A stretch of DNA of 64,000 nt from Streptomyces sp. MP131-18 (GTDB lineage: Bacteria; Actinomycetota; Actinomycetes; Streptomycetales; Streptomycetaceae), in the NCBI RefSeq assembly GCF_001984575.1, contig NZ_LZNS01000001.1, positions 3,531,881 to 3,595,880 of the forward strand, in the 5' to 3' direction. Shown in pieces: positions 25,948-41,281 of this stretch; within the stretch, counting starts at the first letter, position 1; every line of letters begins with the position of its first letter. Below the pieces are notes generated by a model that was not told the origin of the DNA, made no database searches, and saw only the letters and a list, made by a program, of their open reading frames with translations. The position numbers and the translations under genes were made by a program.

Positions 25948-27417
25948 TCACCACGGGGGTCGGTCGGCCCGGGTGCGGGTCCTGAAGAGGGACGGGTCCG
26001 GGGTGAGCAGTCGTTTCACCGGGGCCGGAACCTTCAGGCCGCGGTCCTCGCGGCGTTCGACCGCGCGCATCGCGGGGAGCAGCAGGCGGGTGCCCGGGTA
26101 GCGGAGCGGCTCGGTGGGGATGCGGCCGCCCGGGGTGCGGGCGAACGCCGAACGCGACCACTCGTCGGTCACGCCGAGGGCGAGCGAGGACAGCACCCGC
26201 GCCATCAGCAGGGCGGGGCCGATGCCGTCGCCCGAGTAGCCGGTGCCGTAGGCGACGCCGGGCACGGAGCGGAGCCAGCCGGCGAACGGCAGCGAGGTGA
26301 CGGAGTACTCCACCGGCGCCGTCCACGCGTGGGCCACGGGCACCTGGGCCAGCTGCGGGAAGAGGCGCGCCAGTTGCCGCCGCAGCTCGCCCATGCGCAG
26401 CGGCGGCCCCCACAGGGTGCTCGGCCCGGCGTGCCCGGGGGCGACGCCCGCGCCGCCCTTGCCGAACAGCAGCCGCCCGTCGGGGGTGGTGCGGTAGTAG
26501 TTCAGGCGGCGGCGGGAGTCGCACACGGACGTGTCGTCGTCCCAGCCGATGGCCTTCAGCTGCTCGGGGGCGGGCTCGGTGAGCAGGGTGTCGCTGGCCA
26601 CGGTCACCATGCGGCGGCCGAGGTCCTCCAGCTGCCCGGCCCAGGCGTTGATGGCGAGCACGGTCCGTTCGGCGCGGATGCTGCCGTAGGCGGTGCGGGC
26701 CTCGGTGGTGCCGTCCGCGGCGCGCAGCGCGAGCAGCGGGGTGTGTTCGTGGATGCGCACGCCCGCGTCGAGGGCGGCGCGGCGCAGGCCGCGGGCGAGC
26801 CGGGCGGGCTGGATCGTGGCGCAGCCGGGGTCGACGACGCCGCCGAAGTGGTGTGCGGTGCCGACGGCGCGGCGCGCCTCGGCGCCGGATATCTGGTGCA
26901 GCGGCCGGATGCCCGCGCGGTGCAGGTCGGTGAGGGTGCGTTCCCAGGCGCCGCGCTGGGCGGGCGTGGACGCGGCCCACAGCCAGGGGCCGCGGCGGTG
27001 ACCGATGTCGATGCCGTGGGTGCCGGCGAAGTCCAGGATGTCGTCGACGGCGCGGGCGGAGGCCGCGCCGATACGGCGGGCCTCGGCGTGGTCGCTGATG
27101 GCGACCAGGCTGCTGAACCTGGCCCACATCGGCATGAGAAAGCCCGCGTTGGCGCCGCTGGCGCCGCCGCCGCAGATGTCGGCCTCGATGAGGACGACGT
27201 CGGTGCCGGGGGCGCGGCGCACGATGTCGAGCGCCGTCCACAGGCCGGTGAACCCGCCGCCCACGATGCACACGTCGCAGCGGGTGTCGTCGAGCAGCGG
27301 CGGGGTGCGGCCGTCGGCCGGCTCGTCGCGCAGGGCGTCGGCGAGCCAGCCGGAGCGGCGCGCCGGGGCGGGGGTGTCGGCGTCGGGCCAGGTCCTGGCC
27401 AGGGCGATGCGGGTCAT
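25948..27417 (-). CDS. FAD-dependent oxidoreductase, DAO/PuuB-like
   Basis: 489 residues, start ATG 27417. An N-terminal dinucleotide-binding motif (CDVCIVGGGFTGLWTAL, ~48-64) is followed by VVLIEADICGGGASGANAGF. The substrate-domain and second FAD segment near the C-terminus is GVAYGTGYSGDGIGPALLMARVL. This is the D-amino-acid oxidase superfamily fold, closest by feel to amine oxidases such as gamma-glutamylputrescine oxidase. The likely reaction is flavin-dependent oxidation of a C-N bond. The gene lies 34 nt after the LuxR gene and so probably belongs to the paaN-luxR operon. The substrate is unknown; a tailoring or precursor role for the peptide is possible. Confidence 0.85.
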   Translation of the reverse strand: MTRIALARTWPDADTPAPARRSGWLADALRDEPADGRTPPLLDDTRCDVCIVGGGFTGLWTALDIVRRAPGTDVVLIEADICGGGASGANAGFLMPMWARFSSLVAISDHAEARRIGAASARAVDDILDFAGTHGIDIGHRRGPWLWAASTPAQRGAWERTLTDLHRAGIRPLHQISGAEARRAVGTAHHFGGVVDPGCATIQPARLARGLRRAALDAGVRIHEHTPLLALRAADGTTEARTAYGSIRAERTVLAINAWAGQLEDLGRRMVTVASDTLLTEPAPEQLKAIGWDDDTSVCDSRRRLNYYRTTPDGRLLFGKGGAGVAPGHAGPSTLWGPPLRMGELRRQLARLFPQLAQVPVAHAWTAPVEYSVTSLPFAGWLRSVPGVAYGTGYSGDGIGPALLMARVLSSLALGVTDEWSRSAFARTPGGRIPTEPLRYPGTRLLLPAMRAVERREDRGLKVPAPVKRLLTPDPSLFRTRTRADRPPW

Positions 27418-27451
27418 GGGGCAGCCTCCGGGGTCGGATGCGGGCTTCGGG

Positions 27452-28747
27452 TCAGGGGCGGCGGGCGCCCGCCGGGCTCCGCTGCCGCTCGGCCGCGTTC
27501 AGCAGGTCGATGCGGGAGCTGACGCCGAAGACCTTGAACAGCTTCCTGAGGTGGTAGTTGACGGTGTGGTGGGAGACGGCGAGCCTGCGGGCGATCTGCT
27601 GGTTCGTCAGGCCCTCGCCGACGAGGTCGACCAGCAGTTGCTGCCGCTGGTTCAGGTCGGTCTCGTCCGGCTGCGCCGCCGGCGGCCCCGGCACCGGGGC
27701 GGGGACGTGCACGGGAACGGTGTCCCGGCCGGGCCCGGGCGGGGCGGCGGGGCCGCGTCCCGCGGCCGGCTCGCGGGCGGCCGAGCGCAGCGCGGACGCC
27801 TCCCGGATGAGGGCCGTGCGCAGCGTCGGCGGCATCGAGGCGGCGATCAGCTGCCGCAGCAGCGGGTTGAGGAAGACCGTCCTGGTGCCCTCGGTGCGCA
27901 CGAAGCCGGTGGCGCGGACCTCCTCGATGGCGGGCAGCAGCGCGGAGACGGAGGTGGCGGTCATCGCCGCCAGGTCCTCGTACACCACTTCGTCGCCGAG
28001 GATCGCGGCGATGCACAGGAGCTGGCGGCAGCCGCTCGAATACCGGTCGAGCACCGCGCCCACGCGGGCGGTCAGCCGCGTCGGGAGCCGGTGGCCAGAC
28101 AGGTCCGCCTCGCCCGCGACGCGGTGCAGGCCGCCCTCCTCCTTCAGCCCGGCCAGCAGGTCGACGAGCAACTGCGGGTGGCCGCCCGCCCGTTCCAGCA
28201 GCCGCCGCAGCGCGGGCCCCGGCGGTGCGCCGAGGGTGTCCTGGGCGAGCTGAACCGCGTCCGCGTGGGCGAGCGGGCCGAGAACGAGGCGTGCGCCGCG
28301 GCGCCCCTGGTCGTCGGCGGGCAGCGGCCGCGGGCAGCCGGGGCGCCTGGCGATCAGCCACACCACGCGCCCGCCGAGCGCGCGGTGGCGGCGCGGCGGC
28401 GGCGTGTGGTCGGGCCGGTCGGGCGTGTCGAGGACGACGAGCAGGGGGCGGCCCGCCGCCTCCGCCTGCCGGGGCCGCCCGGCGAGCTGCCCGGACAGCA
28501 GCGCGTGGGTCCTGCCGGTGCGGGGCCCGGGCCCCGCACCGCGGTGCTGGGCGAAGCGGTAGCCGAGGCGGTCGGCGACGGCGGCTGCCTCGCGCAGCAG
28601 CCGGGTCTTGCCGATGCCGGGGATTCCCTCGACCGTGAGGACGGCGCTGCCCGCGTTCAGCCCGTGCTCCAATATTTCGCGCACCAGCTGCATTTCGCGC
28701 CGGCGTCCCCGAAGTGGGGTCTCGCCCACGACGGCAAAAACGGTCAT
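27452..28747 (-). CDS. LuxR-family regulator with ATPase domain (LAL-type, compact)
   Basis: 431 residues, start ATG 28747, overlapping the stop of the aldehyde dehydrogenase gene (ATGA). It has a Walker A motif GIPGIGKT (41-48) and a Walker-B-like segment LLVVLDTPDRP. A helical winged region (VLDRYSSGCRQLLCIAAILGDEVVYEDLAAM) follows, then a Pro-rich linker (~325-360) and a C-terminal LuxR HTH (LNQRQQLLVDLVGEGLTNQQIARRLAVSHHTVNYH; only LTNQQIARRLAVSHHTVNYH is the core). LAL regulators usually exceed 850 residues, so this one lacks the long TPR sensor region. It may sense a small molecule through the ATPase domain and activate the cluster. Control of the cluster is inference. Confidence 0.85.
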   Translation of the reverse strand: MTVFAVVGETPLRGRRREMQLVREILEHGLNAGSAVLTVEGIPGIGKTRLLREAAAVADRLGYRFAQHRGAGPGPRTGRTHALLSGQLAGRPRQAEAAGRPLLVVLDTPDRPDHTPPPRRHRALGGRVVWLIARRPGCPRPLPADDQGRRGARLVLGPLAHADAVQLAQDTLGAPPGPALRRLLERAGGHPQLLVDLLAGLKEEGGLHRVAGEADLSGHRLPTRLTARVGAVLDRYSSGCRQLLCIAAILGDEVVYEDLAAMTATSVSALLPAIEEVRATGFVRTEGTRTVFLNPLLRQLIAASMPPTLRTALIREASALRSAAREPAAGRGPAAPPGPGRDTVPVHVPAPVPGPPAAQPDETDLNQRQQLLVDLVGEGLTNQQIARRLAVSHHTVNYHLRKLFKVFGVSSRIDLLNAAERQRSPAGARRP

Positions 28748-30501
28748 GCGGCACCGCCGTAACGGCGCACACCGACGAAACGGAAACGTCCGGCGACGAA
28801 TGCGGCGTCGCAGTGGACCGAATTAGCCGCAGGGTTGAGCGCCGTTCCGTGGAGATCGGAGTAGACCGCGGACTGCGAGATGTACCAGTTGCCCATGAGG
28901 TTGACCGACAGCATGACCCCGGTGTCGAGGCAGGCTTTTTCCGCGGCCTCCTCCACGTCCCGGCTGCGCGTGTAGACCCCGACGGAAAGGGCGCCGCAGG
29001 TGCGGTTCGTGTGGGCCATCAGGTCGATTCCCTCGGCGGGCGAGCCGACGGCGACGGCGAACACGACGGGCCCCAGCCATTCGGTGAGGAGCGTCGCACG
29101 GTCGGCCGGGCGGGCGGCGTCGAGGCGCACGAGGACGGGGGTGCGGATCACGGCGCCGGGGTGCTCCGGGTGCCGCACGGCGCGGGTGGGCGCGGCGACC
29201 TCGCCGAGCGCGCCGGACATGGCGCGTTCGACGCGTGCCAGCACCGCGGGCCCGAGGAGCGCGCCGAGGACGGCGGCGGCCGCCGCGTCGTCGGCGAGCA
29301 GGTCGGCGAGGGCGGCGCCGAGGTCGTCGACGACCTGGGCGTAGGTCTTGTGGCCCTCGTCGGTGGCGATGCCGGCGCGCGGGATCAGCACGTTCTGCGG
29401 GCTGGTGCACAGCTGGCCGCTGTAGAGGGAGACGGAGAACGCCAGGTTGGCGAGCATGTCGCGGTAGTCGGCGGTGGATTCGACGAGGAGGGTGTTGACG
29501 GCCGAGGTGGCGGTGTGGACGCGGGCCTGCCGGGCGTTGCCGGTGAGCCAGTCGGCGAAGTCCCGGCCGCCGGCGTAGTCGACGATGCGGACCTCGGGGC
29601 GGGTGGCGAGCGAGGCGGCCAGCCGTTCGCCCGGGTGTTCCGCGGCGAGGCAGACGAGGTCGGGGGCGAAACCGGCGTCGCCCAGCGCCTCGCGGGCCAC
29701 CGAGACGGTGAGCGCGAGCGGCAGGACGGCGGCCGGGTGCGGCTTGACGAGGACGGCGTTGCCGGTGGCGAGGGAGGCGAACAGGCCGGCGTAGCTGTTC
29801 CAGGCGGGGAAGACGCTGCCCGCGACGACGAGTGCGATGCCGAGCGGCACGGCCGTGAACGTCTTGTCCAGGTTGATCGCCGTGCCGTCGCCCAGCGGCT
29901 TGCGCCACCGGAACGCCGCGGGCAGGCGGGTCTGCTCGGCGTAGGCGTGGGCGACCGCCTCCAGGCCGCGGTCCTGGGCGTGCACCGCGCCGGCGTGGAA
30001 GGCCATCACCGGATTGTGCCCGCTCGTATGCATCGCGGCGTAAGTGAATTCCGGGCTGCGCATATTGATGCGGTGGAGTATTTCCACGCACACCGCGGCG
30101 CGGACCTCGGGTCCGGCGTCGCGCCAGGCCGGAATGGCGGCGGTCATCGCGGGCAGCAGCGCGTCCGGGTCGGAGTGCGGGTAGGAGATGCCGAGTTCCG
30201 GGCCGTAGGGGGAGCGTTCGCCGCCCGCGTCGGGGCCGGGGCCCACGGTCCCGTCGCGGCCGGGCTGTGCCACGTCCCACGGGCGGCCGAGTAATCGCCG
30301 GAATTGCGTTTCGCCTTCGTCGCCCGCTCCCCCGTTCTTCCCGTTCTTCCCGCTCTTCCCGTAGGTGCGGTAATCTTCGGAATAGGGCGACCAGTTGGCG
30401 CGGGTGCGGACGGATTCCAGTGCGTTATCGAGCGTCTGCCGGTGCCTGAAAATCAAGTCCCGCCATATATGGGGATCTTCCTGCTGCTGTGTCGCCACCA
30501 T
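28744..30501 (-). CDS. paaN: PaaN-like aldehyde dehydrogenase
   Basis: 585 residues from ATG 30501 (AAGGAG seven nt upstream). It has the ALDH fold with cofactor-site segment VPLGIALVVAGSVFPAWNSY and NAVLVKPHP, catalytic Cys in SGQLCTSPQNVL, and the PaaN-type C-terminus (YSDLHGTALNPAANS and FVAGRFRFVGVRRYGG). In phenylacetate degradation, PaaN and PaaZ oxidise a ring-opened semialdehyde. Here no paaABCDE genes are nearby; the gene is coupled to a LuxR regulator and lies in an NRPS neighbourhood. It may therefore supply a precursor or tailor a product. An unusual Lys/Gly-rich insertion (GKSGKNGKNGGAGDEG, ~46-61) follows the N-terminus. Confidence 0.85.
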   Translation of the reverse strand: MVATQQQEDPHIWRDLIFRHRQTLDNALESVRTRANWSPYSEDYRTYGKSGKNGKNGGAGDEGETQFRRLLGRPWDVAQPGRDGTVGPGPDAGGERSPYGPELGISYPHSDPDALLPAMTAAIPAWRDAGPEVRAAVCVEILHRINMRSPEFTYAAMHTSGHNPVMAFHAGAVHAQDRGLEAVAHAYAEQTRLPAAFRWRKPLGDGTAINLDKTFTAVPLGIALVVAGSVFPAWNSYAGLFASLATGNAVLVKPHPAAVLPLALTVSVAREALGDAGFAPDLVCLAAEHPGERLAASLATRPEVRIVDYAGGRDFADWLTGNARQARVHTATSAVNTLLVESTADYRDMLANLAFSVSLYSGQLCTSPQNVLIPRAGIATDEGHKTYAQVVDDLGAALADLLADDAAAAAVLGALLGPAVLARVERAMSGALGEVAAPTRAVRHPEHPGAVIRTPVLVRLDAARPADRATLLTEWLGPVVFAVAVGSPAEGIDLMAHTNRTCGALSVGVYTRSRDVEEAAEKACLDTGVMLSVNLMGNWYISQSAVYSDLHGTALNPAANSVHCDAAFVAGRFRFVGVRRYGGAA

Positions 30502-30590
30502 GATCCTGCTCCTTGTCGCGCGTCGGAAGGGCCCGGCCATGAACGCCGGGACAGCATAGATTAGGCGCCCGCAAGTGGACAGCAAATTTC

Positions 30591-30608
30591 GGCCGACTGA
30601 CGTCGGCC
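30591..30608. promoter_or_regulatory. Inverted repeat upstream of the paaN-like operon
   Basis: GGCCGAC and GTCGGCC arms flank TGAC, 90 bp before ATG 30501, in a 269-bp gap that is AT-richer than its neighbours. There is no T-run, so it is more likely an operator than a terminator. The gap otherwise contains no gene I can support and probably holds the promoter of paaN-luxR-oxidoreductase. Confidence 0.4.
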
Positions 30609-30770
30609 TTGCCACCCGGCATCGTTCCGCTCGCCCTTTAATACACGACGACTCCGCCACAATGGCCGGAATTCGCCGCGTCCGGGGCAAAACAATTCCG
30701 GACGGCCGGTCAGCAGCCGCGCCAGGACCAAGGGTCCGGCGCGGCCGCCCGGTGCGCTTCGCTCATTCGC

Positions 30771-31652
30771 TCATTCGGTTATCGACCGCAAATAGCGGTC
30801 GAGGGCCGCGTCCGGCAGGACCCGCGCGAGGACGCTCACCCGGCGGGCGTCCGCGCCCACGCGGTAGCGCGCCTTCGGCCGCCGCACCGTCAGGACGTGC
30901 CCGACGGCCCGCGCGAAGTCCTCAGGACGGGTCGGACTCTCCTTGGCCTGCTGCTCGTTGTACGCGAGGAACTGCTCGAACTTGTCGCGGTACAGCGCCG
31001 CGACCTGCCCGGGCGCCCCCGCCATGGCGTCCCGCGCCACGTCGGAGACCTTGCCCCAGATCGGCGTCATGATGGCGCCCGGCTGCACCACGGTGACGGC
31101 CACCCCGTGCGGGCGCAGCTCGCGCCGCAGCACGTCCGTCAGCGCCTCCTTCGCAAACTGCGCCGACGCGTACGCCCCGAGGAACGGGATGGCGACGCTG
31201 CCGAGCCCCGAGGTGACGTTGACGACGCGGCCCCGCGCCTGCCGCAGCGGCGGCAGCAGCGCCTGGGTGACGGCGAGTTGCCCGACGACGTTGGTGTCGA
31301 GCTGCCGGCGCAGCTGCGCCGGCGGCACGCACTCCAGGGGCGCGGAGACGCAGATCCCCGCGTTGTTGACCAGGCCCCACAGGCCGCGCCCGCCGGTCTC
31401 CTCGCCGATCCGCTCGGCCGCGGCGGCGACCGACTTCTCGTCGGTCACGTCCACCCGCACCGGGGTGAGGCGGCCGTGGGCCGCGTCCTGCGCCAGCCGT
31501 TCCCCGTCGGTCTCCTGCCGCACCCCGGCGAACACGTGGAACCCGCCCGCCGCGAGACGCAGCGCACACACGCGGCCGAGGCCGGACGAAGCGCCCGTCA
31601 CCAGAACGGCCCGCCCGTGCCCCGGCGTTGCCCGCCGTCGCCGGCCGTTCAC
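30771..31652 (-). CDS. Short-chain dehydrogenase/reductase with altered active site
   Basis: 293 residues, start ATG 31652, overlapping the stop of the flavin monooxygenase gene. The Rossmann motif TGASSGLG (~20-27), NNAG and the catalytic Ser region (NVTSGLG) are normal. The YxxxK motif reads Tyr-Ala-Ser-Ala-Gln, so the conserved Lys is Gln. That Lys normally positions the cofactor ribose and lowers the Tyr pKa, so activity may be low or the function structural or binding. It is the third gene of the NRPS transcription unit, so it likely works on the peptide or a precursor. Otherwise standard length for a classical-to-extended SDR. Confidence 0.85.
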   Translation of the reverse strand: MNGRRRRATPGHGRAVLVTGASSGLGRVCALRLAAGGFHVFAGVRQETDGERLAQDAAHGRLTPVRVDVTDEKSVAAAAERIGEETGGRGLWGLVNNAGICVSAPLECVPPAQLRRQLDTNVVGQLAVTQALLPPLRQARGRVVNVTSGLGSVAIPFLGAYASAQFAKEALTDVLRRELRPHGVAVTVVQPGAIMTPIWGKVSDVARDAMAGAPGQVAALYRDKFEQFLAYNEQQAKESPTRPEDFARAVGHVLTVRRPKARYRVGADARRVSVLARVLPDAALDRYLRSITE

Positions 31653-32872
31653 GGGGCCACGTCCTGGAAGGTCAGGGCGTCCTCAAGCATGCGGGTCAGT
31701 TTGCGCTGCGGCATGAACCGGAAGTACGCGTCCCGCACCGGCCGCCTGATCAGGGTCTCCGACTGCTCGAACGTGCTGATGCCGCGGGAGGCGGCGACCA
31801 TGCCGCGGGTGCGTTCGCGGCGCAGGTCCTCGTAGTGGCGCAGCGCGGCCGGCACGTCCTCGGCGCCGGCCAGCGCCCGGCCGAGCACCACGGCGTCCTC
31901 GATGGCCATGCAGCAGCCCTGCCCGAGGCTGGTCAGCATGGGGTGCGCGGCGTCGCCGAGCAGCGTCACCGGGCCGCGGCCCCAGCGTTCGAGGAACGCC
32001 CGGTCCTGCGAGGGCACGGCGATCACCGCGTCGTCCGGGGTGACCTCGATGGCGTGCCTGACCTCGTCGGCCCAGCCGCCGTAGGTCGCGAGGATCTCGG
32101 TGCGGTCGCCCTTCCAGCTGCGGGACCGCTCGGCCGGCATGTTCTTCGTGCCCCACCAGTACACGCGCCCGCCGCCCACGTCGACGAGGCCGAAGCGCCG
32201 GCCCGCGCCCCAGTAGTGGATGACGGAGCCGGGCGCGAACTTCGGGTGCGCGTAGGGGACGACGGCCAGCCAGCAGATGTAGCCGCTGTCCTGCGCGTCC
32301 TCGGGGCCGACCAGCTGCCTGCGCACGGCCGAGTGGAAACCGTCGGCGCCGATCAGCACGTCACCGTACGCCTCGCTGCCGTCGGCGAACGTGACCCGCA
32401 CGCCGCCGTCGTCCGCGCCGGTCTCGTCCCACTCGAACGCGGTGGCGGTGCTGCCGGTGACGATGGGGATGCCCTCGATGGCCTCCAGGAGCGCCTGTTG
32501 CAGGTCGGCGCGGGTGATCAGGACACTGGGCGCGCCGATGCGGGCGATGATCTCGGGGAAGGGGAACTCCCGGATCAGCCGTCCCCGCGGCGTCCTGACG
32601 TGGTAGGACTCCAGGGTCTGTCCGCGCCCGGCCAGGTCGATGCCGAGGCCGAGCGAGTCGAGCGCGGCGATGGCGTTGCTCATCACCGACAGGCCGGAGC
32701 CCGCCGCCCGCAGCTCGCCCGCCCGCTCGTACACCTCGACGTCGAGACCGGCCTTGCGCAGGGCCGCGGCGGCGGTGAGGCCACCGATGCCCGCGCCGAT
32801 CACGAGTGCCTTCCGTGGTGCCTTCCGCGGCGCCCGCCGCGGCCGTTCGGGAGTGGTGGTCGCGTCGCTCAT
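31649..32872 (-). CDS. FAD-dependent monooxygenase (UbiH/PHBH-type)
   Basis: 407 residues, start ATG 32872, one nucleotide after the NRPS stop codon. It shows the three hallmarks of class A flavoprotein monooxygenases: GxGxxG (VIGAGIGGLTAAAAL, ~23-37), the DG motif (GDVLIGADGFHSAVRR) and the GD motif (VTLLGDAAHPMLTSLGQGCCMAIEDA, core GDAAHPM). These enzymes hydroxylate or epoxidise with NAD(P)H and oxygen. Coupling to the NRPS suggests hydroxylation of the peptide, an amino acid side chain or a starter group. The substrate cannot be read from sequence. Confidence 0.9.
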   Translation of the reverse strand: MSDATTTPERPRRAPRKAPRKALVIGAGIGGLTAAAALRKAGLDVEVYERAGELRAAGSGLSVMSNAIAALDSLGLGIDLAGRGQTLESYHVRTPRGRLIREFPFPEIIARIGAPSVLITRADLQQALLEAIEGIPIVTGSTATAFEWDETGADDGGVRVTFADGSEAYGDVLIGADGFHSAVRRQLVGPEDAQDSGYICWLAVVPYAHPKFAPGSVIHYWGAGRRFGLVDVGGGRVYWWGTKNMPAERSRSWKGDRTEILATYGGWADEVRHAIEVTPDDAVIAVPSQDRAFLERWGRGPVTLLGDAAHPMLTSLGQGCCMAIEDAVVLGRALAGAEDVPAALRHYEDLRRERTRGMVAASRGISTFEQSETLIRRPVRDAYFRFMPQRKLTRMLEDALTFQDVAP

Positions 32873-32873
32873 G

Positions 32874-40217
<7,344 letters not shown>

Positions 40218-40321
40218 CGGCCTTCCTTTGTCAGTGCGGGCACCTTCATTCGGCGCGCCCGATTCGCACTGACTCTACGATTCCTCCACTCGTCGGCACC
40301 ACTGCCTATGCGAGTAGACCG

Positions 40322-40343
40322 CGACTACTTGTTCAGGTAGTCG
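40322..40343. promoter_or_regulatory. Near-perfect 22-bp palindrome in the NRPS/hydrolase divergent promoter
   Basis: CGACTACTTG and CAGGTAGTCG arms flank TT; only one of ten arm pairs is imperfect. It lies 105 bp before the NRPS start and 35 bp before the hydrolase start. The 40218-40377 gap carries no gene. This is the best operator candidate for the biosynthetic operon; the binding protein (StrR-like, LuxR or another) is unknown. Confidence 0.6.
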
Positions 40344-40377
40344 TCCGCGGAATACACGTTTTTGACGGAGCCGCTTC

Positions 40378-41205
40378 ATGTCACGGCATCAATCCCTCGT
40401 TATCCTGGCAGACATGACCGATCAGCATACTCGTACGGCAGCTCCCCTCGTCCGCGGGCAGGGCCCTGGCCTGCTGCTCGCGCACGGGGCCGGCAGCGAC
40501 ATCCAGGACAGTTACGGGCCCGTTCTCGACGCCCTCGCGAAGAGCCGCACCCTGGTGGGACCCGATTATCCCGGCTCGGGAACGACCCCGTCCGGAGCCG
40601 GCCCGCTCACGTTGGACGGCCTCGCCGACCACATTGTGGAAAGCTCGGTGCAAGCAGGGGTTCATTCATTCGCGATATCCGGTTTCTCGATGGGCACCAC
40701 CGTTGCCGTGCGGGCCGCGATTCGCCACCCCGAGCGCGTGACCGCCCTCGTTCTCTCCGCCGGATTCGCCCGGCCGAGTCCGCGGCTGAGGCTGGCAATC
40801 GACACCTGGCGCGCCCTGGTGGAGAGCGGCGGGGACAACCGGACACTTGCCGCCTATCTTTCGCTGGTCGTGGGAAGTGTGGACTGGCTGGAGGACCGGT
40901 CGCAGGAGGAGCTCGAAGAGCAGGTGCGGCTTTTCTCACAGGGTCTCCCTCCGGGCACGGCACAGCAGTTGGAGCTGCTGAACACGATCGACGTCCGGGC
41001 CGATCTGCCGCGCATTCGCGTCCCGGTCCTCGTGGTGTCACCGCGCGGCGACCTCCTCACAACCCCTGTTCACTCTCGCGAACTCGCGGCGGGCATCCCC
41101 GGCGCGCGCCTGGTGTCGGTCGACTCCGGTCACGCCATCGCCGCGGAACGCCCCGGCCCCTGGGCCGCGTTGATCACCGAGTTCCTCGACGCGGTCGGGC
41201 ACTGA
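40378..41205 (+). CDS. Alpha/beta hydrolase
   Basis: 275 residues from ATG 40378 (GGAG 7 nt upstream); ATG 40414 is an alternative. It has an oxyanion region LLLAHGAGSDIQDSY, nucleophile elbow GFSMGT (~101-106), a likely acid in VLVVSPRGDLLT and a His in SVDSGHAIA. A small alpha/beta hydrolase divergent from the NRPS could be a thioesterase-like editing enzyme or remove a protecting group. Codon use is a little less GC-biased than its neighbours. Function in the cluster is inferred from position. Confidence 0.85.
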   Translation: MSRHQSLVILADMTDQHTRTAAPLVRGQGPGLLLAHGAGSDIQDSYGPVLDALAKSRTLVGPDYPGSGTTPSGAGPLTLDGLADHIVESSVQAGVHSFAISGFSMGTTVAVRAAIRHPERVTALVLSAGFARPSPRLRLAIDTWRALVESGGDNRTLAAYLSLVVGSVDWLEDRSQEELEEQVRLFSQGLPPGTAQQLELLNTIDVRADLPRIRVPVLVVSPRGDLLTTPVHSRELAAGIPGARLVSVDSGHAIAAERPGPWAALITEFLDAVGH

Positions 41206-41281
41206 CCCGGGCGCGGGCGGCGGCCCGTGCGAGAGCCGCCGCCCGCCCGGCCGGCGCACCGGCCACCGCACCGCCCGGCCC

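Noticed and set aside
28744..30501. PaaN as evidence for a phenylacetate degradation operon
   Set aside because: No paaABCDE, paaG, paaH or paaK genes are present in the window; only this single homologue is seen.
30591..30608. Hairpin before paaN as a terminator of the NRPS-monooxygenase-SDR transcript
   Set aside because: There is no T-run after the stem in the direction of transcription; an operator explains the symmetry better. Not excluded as a weak attenuator.
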